A stretch of DNA of 9,657 nt from Pseudomonadota bacterium (GTDB lineage: Bacteria; Pseudomonadota; Alphaproteobacteria; Caulobacterales; Caulobacteraceae), in contig JAEXJH010000086.1 in NCBI GenBank assembly GCA_023445955.1, forward strand, positions 1 through 9,657, given 5' to 3'. This document shows, piece after piece, positions 1 to 5,685 of the stretch. How positions within the stretch are numbered: the first letter of the stretch is position 1; every line of letters starts with the position of its first letter. The notes beneath the pieces were generated by a model that saw nothing but the letters and a program-made list of their open reading frames with translations, was not told where the DNA came from and did not search any database. The position numbers were made by a program, and so were the translations under genes.

Positions 1-28
1 CTCATCCTGAGCTTGTCGAAGGACGAGG
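1..28. repeat. REP-like imperfect palindrome
   Basis: Arms CTCATCCT (1-8) and AGGACGAG (20-27) are complementary except for one position, around an interior TGAGCTTGTCGA. From memory, this family of short palindromes (CTTCGACAAGCTCAGGATGAGG on the other strand) recurs between genes in many alphaproteobacterial genomes. It lies 13 bp beyond the stop of the minus-strand esterase, where it could protect the mRNA 3' end or help terminate transcription. There is no U-tract, so it is not called a terminator. The left edge is cut by the window. Confidence 0.6.
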
Positions 29-40
29 TTTCGGCCCCGC

Positions 41-1057
41 CTACGGCGCCGCGATCGCCGCCTCGAGCCGATCGGCCATCATCTTCTGATCCGCCACCGA
101 CGGGTGCCAGTGGCACGCGCCGCGATCCATGTCGCTGATCCGCACCGCCTTGGCGTCCGTGCGGCTCGCGACCTCGGCAACGTCGTCGGCGAAGGTGTCG
201 CCGGCGATCAGGAAAACCCGCGCGCCCGGCCGGCTGGCCTTCAGGCCTTGCACGAAGGCCACATAGGTCTCGCGGTAGTCTTTCCGCAGCGCCGCCTCGT
301 CGGCCCAGGCCTCGCCGGGATGCAGGGGCGTTGAGAAGTCGTTGGTGCCAAGGCCAATCACCACGATGTCAGGCGTCCACGCATCATCCGCCGCTACGCG
401 CGGCTCGGCCTGTCCAGGGATCACGCGCGAAAACAGCACCGGCAGCGGCTCGCCGGGCGCCAAGCCATTGTAGTTGCGCACCACGCCCCGGCCAGAGAAG
501 GCCTCGATCCGGTAGTCGGCGTCCAGGCGCCTCGCCAGGATCGGGCCGAACGCCAGGCTGGTGTCGGTCAGGTCGTGGACCTGTTGCTCGGTGCAGTCGC
601 GGCTGGCCGAGCGGACGCCATAGCCGACGGTGTGAGAGTCGCCGATGAACTCGATGCGGCGCGGACGGTTCGGCGCCGGCAACGCCGCCTCTTGCGGTCC
701 GACGAAGAAGCCCTCGAACCGCGCCGAGCCCGTCTGGCTTTCCGTCAGCTTGTCCAGGCGCACGACGTGCTCGCCGGGACCCAGGCGATCGAGCAGCAGA
801 TGCAGTTCGCCGGCCTTGGTCAGCTCGGCCTTGCGCGCGCCGTCGATGCTGACGGCCAGATGCTCCTCGCCGGTATTGACCACGACCTCGACCGACGGCC
901 CGGTGAAGCGCCCCTCGAAATAGACCCCCGGCCAGCCGAAGTCGTAAGCCCCGTCCGGCGCCGGCGCGACACGGCCGCCGATGTTCAGCGGCAGCGCCGT
1001 CTGGGCGAAGGCGGGGGTGGCCAGACCCAGGAGGACGGCGAGAGTCAGCAGGCGCAT
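41..1057 (-). CDS. Secreted SGNH/GDSL esterase, carbohydrate esterase family 2-like
   Basis: Predicted exported acetyl-xylan or acetyl-polysaccharide esterase of 338 residues. Residues 1-19 form a signal peptide ending in AFA-Q. Residues about 24-120 look like the N-terminal beta-sandwich of CE2 esterases (GGRV, WPGVYFEGRFTG, SIDG). The SGNH hydrolase domain follows: block I GDSHTVGYG with nucleophile Ser141, an oxyanion-type glycine near 189 (FSGRG), block III GLGTND with Asn239, and block V CHWHP with catalytic His318. The Asp normally three residues before that His is Cys315 here; some CE2 enzymes are known to work with a Ser-His dyad. The start is supported by a close GAAGGGGG ribosome binding site. 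It is divergent from the aminotransferase across a 53-bp gap. Deacetylation of plant polysaccharide is inferred from the family; the exact substrate is unknown. Confidence 0.82.
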   Translation of the reverse strand: MRLLTLAVLLGLATPAFAQTALPLNIGGRVAPAPDGAYDFGWPGVYFEGRFTGPSVEVVVNTGEEHLAVSIDGARKAELTKAGELHLLLDRLGPGEHVVRLDKLTESQTGSARFEGFFVGPQEAALPAPNRPRRIEFIGDSHTVGYGVRSASRDCTEQQVHDLTDTSLAFGPILARRLDADYRIEAFSGRGVVRNYNGLAPGEPLPVLFSRVIPGQAEPRVAADDAWTPDIVVIGLGTNDFSTPLHPGEAWADEAALRKDYRETYVAFVQGLKASRPGARVFLIAGDTFADDVAEVASRTDAKAVRISDMDRGACHWHPSVADQKMMADRLEAAIAAP

Positions 1058-1110
1058 GACCCCCTTCTCAAGCGGGATGCGCGCCGCGTCAAACCCCGCT
1101 AAGCAAAGCC

Positions 1111-2268
1111 ATGCGCGCCGAGATCGAACCCTTCCACGCCATCGCCATCAGCCGTCTGGCCCACGAGCTGAAGCAGGAGGGCGCGTCGATCATCCACATG
1201 GAGTTCGGCCAGCCCTCGACCGGCGCGCCCAGCAAGGCGCTGGCCAAGGCCCACGAAATCCTCGACGCCGAGGCCATGGGCTATTGGGAGAGCCCTGCCC
1301 TGTGCGCCCGGATCGCCGAGCGCTACCAGACCCTTTACGGCGTCACGGTCGAACCCGAGCGGATCGTCCTGACCTGCGGCGCCTCGCCGGCGCTGGTTCT
1401 GGCGCTCTCCAGCGTGTTCACGCCCGGCGACCGCATCGCCCTGGCCCGCCCTGGCTATGTCGCCTACCGCAACAGCCTCAAGGCCCTGCACCTGGAGCCG
1501 GTCGAGATCGCCTGCGGGCCGGAAGATCGCTTCCAGCTGACCGCCAAGCATCTGGCGGACCTCGACCCCGCTCCGGCCGGCGTCATCGTCGCCAGCCCGG
1601 CCAATCCGACCGGCACGATCATCGCGCCCGAGGAGCTGGAGGCCATCGCCAAAGTCTGCGCCGAGCGTGGCATCCGCATCATCAGCGACGAGATCTATCA
1701 CGGCCTCAGCTACACGGGCCGCACGCCTTCGATGCTGGAGTTCGCGCCTGACGCCCTGATCGTCAACAGCTTCAGCAAGTACTTCAGCATGGCCGGCTGG
1801 CGGCTGGGCTGGCTACTGACGCCCAAGGGCGAGGACCTGGAGCGCGCCCGGGCCTATGTCGGCAACCTGTTCCTGACCGCCCCATCGCTGAGCCAGCACG
1901 CCGGCCTGGCGGCCATGGACTGCATCGACGAGCTGGAAGCCCACATCGACGTCTACCGCGCCAATCGTCAGCTGATGCTGGACGCCCTGCCGGCGCTGGG
2001 TCTGCGCAAGATCGCGCCGCCGGACGGGGCCTTCTACATCTGGGCCGACATCGGCCACCTGACGGAGGACTCGCTCAGCTTCTGCCAGCAGTTGCTGAAA
2101 GACACCGGCGTCGCCACCGCCCCGGGCGTCGACTTCGATCCCGTCGAGGGCAAGCACTTCATCCGCTTCAGCTTCGCGGTGTCGACCCCGGAGGTCGAGG
2201 AGGCGCTGCGGCGGATCACGCCGTGGTTTGAGGCGCGGGCGGCTGACTCAGCACTGGCCCCCACCTGA
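1111..2268 (+). CDS. PLP-dependent aminotransferase, class I/II
   Basis: A cytoplasmic fold-type I aminotransferase of 385 residues, normal length for the family. Visible elements in order: FGQPSTGAP near the N-terminus (32-40), the cofactor phosphate loop CGASPA (89-94), ASPANPTG with Asn165, SDEIY with Asp193 (pyridine nitrogen) and Tyr196, the Schiff-base lysine Lys223 in SFSKYFSMAGWRLGW, and Arg352 in HFIRFSFA, the usual ligand for the substrate alpha-carboxylate. It should exchange an amino group between an amino acid and a 2-oxo acid. Aspartate/alanine-type or aromatic substrates are possible and sequence alone does not decide. No clear Shine-Dalgarno precedes the ATG, but the conserved N-terminal region begins promptly, which supports this start. 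It appears monocistronic: divergent from the esterase and convergent with the amidohydrolase. Confidence 0.88.
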   Translation: MRAEIEPFHAIAISRLAHELKQEGASIIHMEFGQPSTGAPSKALAKAHEILDAEAMGYWESPALCARIAERYQTLYGVTVEPERIVLTCGASPALVLALSSVFTPGDRIALARPGYVAYRNSLKALHLEPVEIACGPEDRFQLTAKHLADLDPAPAGVIVASPANPTGTIIAPEELEAIAKVCAERGIRIISDEIYHGLSYTGRTPSMLEFAPDALIVNSFSKYFSMAGWRLGWLLTPKGEDLERARAYVGNLFLTAPSLSQHAGLAAMDCIDELEAHIDVYRANRQLMLDALPALGLRKIAPPDGAFYIWADIGHLTEDSLSFCQQLLKDTGVATAPGVDFDPVEGKHFIRFSFAVSTPEVEEALRRITPWFEARAADSALAPT

Positions 2269-2306
2269 CCTGCTGCGCAGGTCTGTCCGCCCCCAAACAG
2301 GGCGGA
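2267..2306 (+). terminator. Two adjacent hairpins after the aminotransferase stop
   Basis: GACCTGC (2267-2273) and GCAGGTC (2277-2283) form a perfect 7-bp stem with a 3-nt loop that includes the stop codon. Immediately after, TCCGCCC (2286-2292) and GGGCGGA (2300-2306) form a second perfect 7-bp stem with a 7-nt loop. Neither has a clear U-tract, so they may stabilise or attenuate the transcript end rather than act as classical intrinsic terminators. Confidence 0.45.
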
Positions 2307-2337
2307 TAACGAAGCGCCGCCCTCGCAGGGTGAGTCC

Positions 2338-2363
2338 TCTCCTCCCCCTCTTGGGGGAGGGGG
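2338..2363. repeat. C/G-rich hairpin repeat between convergent genes
   Basis: CCTCCCCC (2341-2348) pairs perfectly with GGGGGAGG (2353-2360) around a TCTT loop, and three more pairs (two of them wobble) extend the stem outwards. From memory, C-rich/G-rich palindromes of this style are a common dispersed intergenic repeat in Caulobacter-like genomes. It lies in the spacer shared by the 3' ends of the aminotransferase and the M20 amidohydrolase, so it could act on both transcripts. There is no U-tract on either side. Confidence 0.5.
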
Positions 2364-2401
2364 ACCGCCGGACGGCCGTGGAGGGGGCCAGCCGCAGCCC
2401 C

Positions 2402-3700
2402 CTACTTCCGCTCCAGATAATCCAGCGCCATGAAGACCTCGGCCTTCACGCCGGTCTCGAACACCGCCTCGTCCACGTCGAAGTAAGGCGAGTGATTGGC
2501 CGGCGCGGTCGCGGCCGGCACGTCGGCCTTGCGGCCGCCCAGCTGGACGAACACCGCCGGGACCTTCTCCGCGTACATCGAGAAATCCTCGGCCCCGGTC
2601 ACCAGCGCAGCCTTGTCGTCGACCTTGCCGGGCGAGGCCTTCTCCAGGCTGGCCTTGACCCAGGCCGACAGCTTCGGATCGTTGTAGGTCACCGGATAGG
2701 GCTGGCTGAACACCGCCTCGGCCTTGGCGCCGTAGCGGTCGCCGATGGCGGCGACGGCCTTCTGCATCTTGGCGACCAGGTCGTCGTGACGGGCGGTGGA
2801 GAAGGTCCGCATGGTCCCCTCCATCTTCAGGTCCTCGGGGATGATGTTCTGGCGCATGCCCATATTGATGACGGCGATCGTCACCACCGAGGGCGAGGCG
2901 CCGACATCGACCTGACGGGCGGCGATCTGGTTGGTGGCCTGGATGATGTCGGCGGCGATGCTGGCCATGTCGATCCCGGCCCAGGGCCGCGCCCCGTGGG
3001 TCTGCTTGCCCTTGACCGTGATCGTCAGCCGGTCGGACGAGGCGTAGAAGCCCTCGGGGCGGTAGTTCAGAAGGTGGGCGTCAGCCGGGCCGATGTGGAC
3101 ACCGAAGATCGCGTCGACCTTGGGCTTGTCCAGCGCGCCGTCGCGGATCATCAGCTTGGCGCCGCCCTCTTCGCCAGCCTGCGGACCTTCCTCGGCGGGC
3201 TGGAAGATCAGGACCACCGTGCCCTTGATGTCGGCCTTCATGCCAGCCAGCACGGTCGCCGTGCCCAGCAGCATGGCCACGTGGGTGTCGTGGCCGCAGG
3301 CGTGCATCACCGGCACCGTCTTGCCTTCCCAGGTCGCAGTGGCCTTGGAGGCGAACGGCAGGCCCGTCTTCTCCTCGACCGGCAGAGCGTCCATGTCGGC
3401 GCGCAGGGCCACGACCTTGCCGGGCTTGCCGCCCTTGAGGATGCCCACGACGCCGGTCTTGCCGACATTCTCCCGTACCTCGAAGCCCAGGGCCTTCAGC
3501 TCCTTGGCGATCAGGGCCGAGGTGCGGACCTCCTGGTTGCCCAGTTCAGGATGCTCGTGGATGTCGCGCCGCCAAGCGATGACCTTGGGCTGGACCGCCT
3601 TGGCCGCCGCCTCGATCTTGGCGGTGGAGGGCGCGGCCATCGCAGGCGCGCCGAAAGCCAGGCCGGCGACCAGCGCCAGCGTCGAAACCCGTCCGAACAT
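2402..3700 (-). CDS. Exported M20D-family amidohydrolase
   Basis: A metal-dependent amidohydrolase of the M20D group (relatives: N-acyl-amino-acid hydrolases such as hippurate hydrolase and IAA-amino acid hydrolase), 432 residues. Residues 1-22 form a signal peptide with AMA before the probable cleavage site, so it acts in the periplasm. The HEHPELGNQE motif lies at 48-57, RADMDALPVEE at 100-110, and the metal-site motif HACGHDTH at 133-140 supplies Cys135 and His137. Glu170/Glu171 in QPAEEG and His202 complete the centre, and NHSPYFD gives the C-terminal ligand His403. A dimerisation domain lies about 215-320. An upstream GAGGGG, 8 nt from the ATG, supports the start. It is divergent from the Nudix gene with a 75-bp shared promoter region. 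The physiological substrate, probably an N-acyl amino acid or a peptide derivative, is not determined. Confidence 0.88.
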   Translation of the reverse strand: MFGRVSTLALVAGLAFGAPAMAAPSTAKIEAAAKAVQPKVIAWRRDIHEHPELGNQEVRTSALIAKELKALGFEVRENVGKTGVVGILKGGKPGKVVALRADMDALPVEEKTGLPFASKATATWEGKTVPVMHACGHDTHVAMLLGTATVLAGMKADIKGTVVLIFQPAEEGPQAGEEGGAKLMIRDGALDKPKVDAIFGVHIGPADAHLLNYRPEGFYASSDRLTITVKGKQTHGARPWAGIDMASIAADIIQATNQIAARQVDVGASPSVVTIAVINMGMRQNIIPEDLKMEGTMRTFSTARHDDLVAKMQKAVAAIGDRYGAKAEAVFSQPYPVTYNDPKLSAWVKASLEKASPGKVDDKAALVTGAEDFSMYAEKVPAVFVQLGGRKADVPAATAPANHSPYFDVDEAVFETGVKAEVFMALDYLERK

Positions 3701-3775
3701 TCTGTAAGCCCCTCGAAAAGACGCCTGACGTTACGTCGGTCTTTCCAGGCTGCGCAATCGGTCTAACCTGAAGAC

Positions 3776-4504
3776 ATGAGCCTGCCGCCGATCGACGCGA
3801 AATTCGACACGATCCACGACGGCGCCGTGCGCGAGACGGGCGCGGCGCTGACGCCCAAGCATGCCGCCACCGTCATCATCGTGCGCACCGACGGCCCGCA
3901 GCCGCGCCTCTTGATGGGCCGGCGCAACGGCGGCGTGGCCTTCATGCCCGACAAGTGGGTGTTCCCCGGCGGCCGGGTCGATCGGACCGACTACGACGCC
4001 CCCAGCGCTACCGAACTCGCGCCCGATGTCGCCGCCCGGCTGCAGCTGGAGCCTCGCCACCGCACCCCCGCCCGTTTGGCCCGCGCCCTGGCCCTGGCGG
4101 CCGTGCGCGAGACCTTCGAGGAGACGGGCCTGCTGCTGGCCAAGGAAGCCCCTGTACGCCCCGGCGCAGGGCCTTGGCGGCCGTTCCTGGCCCAGGGCGC
4201 CCTGCCCGACCTGGCGCCGCTCAGCTTCGTGGCCCGGGCCATCACCCCGCCCTATCGCCCGCGCCGCTTCGACGCCCGCTTCTTCATGGCCCCGGCCGAG
4301 GCGCTGCTGAGCCTGGATCGCCGCCCCGATTGCGGCGAGCTGGACGAGATCGCCTGGGTCGACTTCCAGGAAGCCATGGCCTTGGACCTGCCCAACATCA
4401 CCCGCTTCGTGGTCCACGAGATCGGCCAGCGACTCGCCGACACTGGACGCCCGGCGCCGTTCATGCGCTTCCTGAACGGCAAACGGCATCTGACCCACCT
4501 CTAG
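3776..4504 (+). CDS. Nudix hydrolase with split Nudix box (NUDT19-like)
   Basis: A 242-residue cytoplasmic Nudix hydrolase. After an initial strand (AATVIIVRTD, 30-39) and LLMGRR, the Nudix box starts as FPGGRVD (63-69) but its catalytic helix REtfEETGLL appears only at 111-120. The distance from Gly66 to Arg111 is 45 residues, against 14 in the canonical box, so about 31 residues are inserted. Glu112, Glu115 and Glu116 supply the expected metal ligands. A long insert at this position is the hallmark of the eukaryotic NUDT19/RP2 type, whose members act on CoA derivatives; a CoA- or nucleoside-diphosphate-linked substrate is therefore only an inference. A second conserved block, RFDARFFMA, lies at 164-172. 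It probably shares a transcript with the downstream DUF6265-like gene, which starts 22 nt after its stop. Confidence 0.83.
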   Translation: MSLPPIDAKFDTIHDGAVRETGAALTPKHAATVIIVRTDGPQPRLLMGRRNGGVAFMPDKWVFPGGRVDRTDYDAPSATELAPDVAARLQLEPRHRTPARLARALALAAVRETFEETGLLLAKEAPVRPGAGPWRPFLAQGALPDLAPLSFVARAITPPYRPRRFDARFFMAPAEALLSLDRRPDCGELDEIAWVDFQEAMALDLPNITRFVVHEIGQRLADTGRPAPFMRFLNGKRHLTHL

Positions 4505-4526
4505 GTGGGCTTCCGGGGGGAGGCAC

Positions 4527-4979
4527 ATGCTCGCCACACTGATCGCCATGGCCCTGGCCGCATCACCGGCCGAGATCGACAAGCTGAACTTCATTGCCGG
4601 CTGCTGGACCCTGACCCGTCCCAACGGCACGAAGATCGAGGAACAGTGGCTGGCGCCCGCCGGCGGCGCGATGATCGGCATGAGCCGCAGCGTTCGCGAC
4701 GGCAAGCTGCGCGAATACGAGTTCATGCGAATCCTGCCCGCCGCCGACGGCAAGCTGCAGTACGTGGCGATTCCCTCCGGCCAGGCCGAGGCGGCGTTTC
4801 CGCTGAAGGAGATCGTCGAGAACACGGTGACCTTCGAGAACCCGCAGCACGACTTTCCCCAGCGGATCCTCTACAGGCTGGTTGACCAGGACACCCTGGT
4901 GGCCCGCATCGAGGGTTCCATCGGCGGTCAGGCGCGATCGGCGGACTTTCCTTACAAGCGATGCCCCAATGGGATGTGA
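4527..4979 (+). CDS. Exported DUF6265-like protein of unknown function
   Basis: A 150-residue protein beginning with a short hydrophobic signal-like segment (MLATLIAMALAAS) that lacks the usual positive charge. The mature part carries LNFIAGCW (about 20-27), EEQWLAPAGGAMIGMSRS (about 39-56) and NPQHDFPQRI (about 110-119), a pattern I associate with the DUF6265 family, predicted to be a small lipocalin-like beta barrel. No enzymatic motif is visible. The run GGGGGGAGG ends three nt before the ATG, a strong but unusually close ribosome binding site. An internal ATG at 4548 is possible but would remove the export signal. It is likely cotranscribed with the Nudix gene. Function unknown. Confidence 0.75.
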   Translation: MLATLIAMALAASPAEIDKLNFIAGCWTLTRPNGTKIEEQWLAPAGGAMIGMSRSVRDGKLREYEFMRILPAADGKLQYVAIPSGQAEAAFPLKEIVENTVTFENPQHDFPQRILYRLVDQDTLVARIEGSIGGQARSADFPYKRCPNGM

Positions 4980-5003
4980 CTCCGGCAATTGACTTTGAGT
5001 CAC
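4976..5003. promoter_or_regulatory. Inverted repeat with two GANTC sites upstream of rpmG
   Basis: GTGACTC (4976-4982) and GAGTCAC (4997-5003) are perfect inverted copies 14 nt apart; a nested TGACT-TTG-AGTCA (4990-5002) shares the right arm. Both outer arms contain a CcrM methylation site, GACTC at 4978-4982 and GAGTC at 4997-5001. The right arm lies just after the -35 element of the proposed rpmG promoter, and the left arm overlaps the stop of the preceding gene. It could be a regulator site, a methylation-sensitive promoter element, or a weak hairpin at the end of the upstream transcript. Confidence 0.45.
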
Positions 5004-5016
5004 CGATGAGTATGTT
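4989..5016 (+). promoter_or_regulatory. Sigma-70-type promoter for rpmG
   Basis: TTGACT (4989-4994) and TATGTT (5011-5016) are separated by 16 nt, close to the housekeeping consensus and unusual in this GC-rich sequence. Transcription would start near 5023, giving a leader of about 50 nt before the rpmG ATG. Confidence 0.6.
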
Positions 5017-5045
5017 CCGCGCCTCTTATTTCCAACGCGCGGGAA

Positions 5046-5064
5046 CCTGCGCGACCATCGCAGG
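5046..5064 (+). promoter_or_regulatory. Leader hairpin over the rpmG ribosome binding site
   Basis: CCTGCG (5046-5051) pairs perfectly with CGCAGG (5059-5064) around a 7-nt loop, CGACCAT. The 3' arm covers most of the likely Shine-Dalgarno (CAGGGA, 5061-5066), eight nt or so before the start codon. The loop sequence CGACCAT occurs again at 5069-5075, where it includes the first bases of the start codon. This could tune translation; no control has been shown. Confidence 0.4.
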
Positions 5065-5073
5065 GATTCGACC

Positions 5074-5241
5074 ATGGCCAAACCGGCTTCCATCAAGATC
5101 CGCCTGAACTCGACGGCGGACACCGGCTTCTTCTACGTCACCAAGAAGAACGCCCGCACCAAGACCGAAAAGATGGTGCTGAAGAAGTACGACCCGGTCA
5201 TCCGCAAGCACGTCGAATTCCGCGAAGGCAAGATCAAGTAA
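5074..5241 (+). CDS. rpmG: 50S ribosomal protein L33
   Basis: A 55-residue basic protein of normal L33 length, a component of the large ribosomal subunit near the tRNA exit site. The sequence begins [20 protein letters not shown] and continues with [20 protein letters not shown], then ends [10 protein letters not shown], a clear L33 pattern. It has no cysteine, so it is the zinc-free (C-minus) form. It appears to be a single-gene unit, with its own promoter about 60-85 nt upstream and an intrinsic terminator 27 nt after the stop. The recognised family, the MAKP start and the ribosome binding site support this start firmly. Confidence 0.97.
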   Translation: MAKPASIKIRLNSTADTGFFYVTKKNARTKTEKMVLKKYDPVIRKHVEFREGKIK

Positions 5242-5268
5242 GATCGCTTTACGCGCTACGACATCAAG

Positions 5269-5302
5269 ACGCCCGGCTAGCGATAGCCGGGCGTTTTTGT
5301 TT
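5269..5302 (+). terminator. Intrinsic terminator of rpmG
   Basis: ACGCCCGGCTA (5269-5279) pairs perfectly with TAGCCGGGCGT (5284-5294) around a GCGA tetraloop, and the downstream strand reads TTTTTGTTT. This is a textbook Rho-independent terminator on the plus strand. It ends directly against the stop codon of the minus-strand membrane protein gene (5303), so the two convergent units share almost no spacer. Confidence 0.95.
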
Positions 5303-5545
5303 CTAGCGACCGATCAGGAACCAGCGGAAAAAGGCGAAGCCGCCCCACAGCACGGTCACGGCCAGCAGCACCGGTCCGATGCAGATGGCGGCGAACGCCG
5401 CGAAGGTCGCGGCCGTAGACAATCCGCCTGAAAGATGTTCGCCGGCCTGGGCGCCCAGGACGAACAACGCCACGCAGGTCAGCAGACCCAGAACCAGCCA
5501 TCCGCCCGGAAACGGATGCTTACGCGCACGCACTCTTGCTCTCAT
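5303..5545 (-). CDS. Small two-helix inner membrane protein, unknown function
   Basis: An 80-residue hydrophobic protein that I do not recognise as a named family. The N-terminus is strongly basic (MRARVRARKHPFPGG) and is followed by a membrane segment at about 16-34, a short loop (GEHLSGGLS), and a second hydrophobic segment from about 44 to 70 ending in RWFLIGR. The positive-inside rule puts both termini in the cytoplasm. The Shine-Dalgarno GAGGG (minus strand, 5550-5554) lies 4 nt before the ATG and supports the start. It is downstream of, and in the same direction as, the GH28 gene, but a 140-bp gap and a possible SD-masking leader hairpin suggest it is a separate unit. Confidence 0.7.
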   Translation of the reverse strand: MRARVRARKHPFPGGWLVLGLLTCVALFVLGAQAGEHLSGGLSTAATFAAFAAICIGPVLLAVTVLWGGFAFFRWFLIGR

Positions 5546-5549
5546 CTCA

Positions 5550-5580
5550 CCCTCGCCCCTTACGAGATGTGTAGGCGAGG
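5550..5580 (-). promoter_or_regulatory. Leader hairpin masking the Shine-Dalgarno of the small membrane protein
   Basis: On the minus-strand transcript CCTCGCC (5580 to 5574) pairs perfectly with GGCGAGG (5557 to 5551). TAC and GTA inside the loop allow three further pairs with a short bulge. The 3' arm contains most of the GAGGG Shine-Dalgarno, leaving only a few nt before the ATG at 5545. This arrangement could act as a thermosensor-like or translation-dependent switch, or it may be incidental to the GC richness. Confidence 0.4.
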
Positions 5581-5685
5581 ATGTGCGACAACCGTATGCG
5601 AGGTCGTAAGAGAGCGCCCTAATTTCGGTTAACTATGCCGCGCGCTTGATCACCTGCCCCGGTGGCGGCGCCCGCTTGGCCGGCA

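Noticed and set aside
3727..3737. GACG-TTA-CGTC inverted repeat in the spacer between the M20 and Nudix genes
   Set aside because: Only four paired bases per arm in a GC-rich spacer; too short to call an operator, although its position between divergent genes is suggestive.
2228..3766. A 512-codon plus-strand reading frame opposite the M20 amidohydrolase
   Set aside because: It is antisense to a gene with clear metal-binding motifs and a signal peptide. Its translation is low-complexity (R, G, H, L, D rich) with no recognisable domain, typical of GC-rich shadow frames.
3731..4825. A 364-codon minus-strand frame across the Nudix and DUF6265-like genes
   Set aside because: It covers two genes with recognisable motifs and normal ribosome binding sites on the plus strand; no domain of its own is visible.
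5619..5632. CTAA and TTAA half-sites resembling a CtrA box in the spacer between the GH28 gene and the small membrane protein
   Set aside because: The half-sites are separated by 6 bases rather than 7, so they would not lie on the same helical face as in a CtrA site; kept only as a curiosity.
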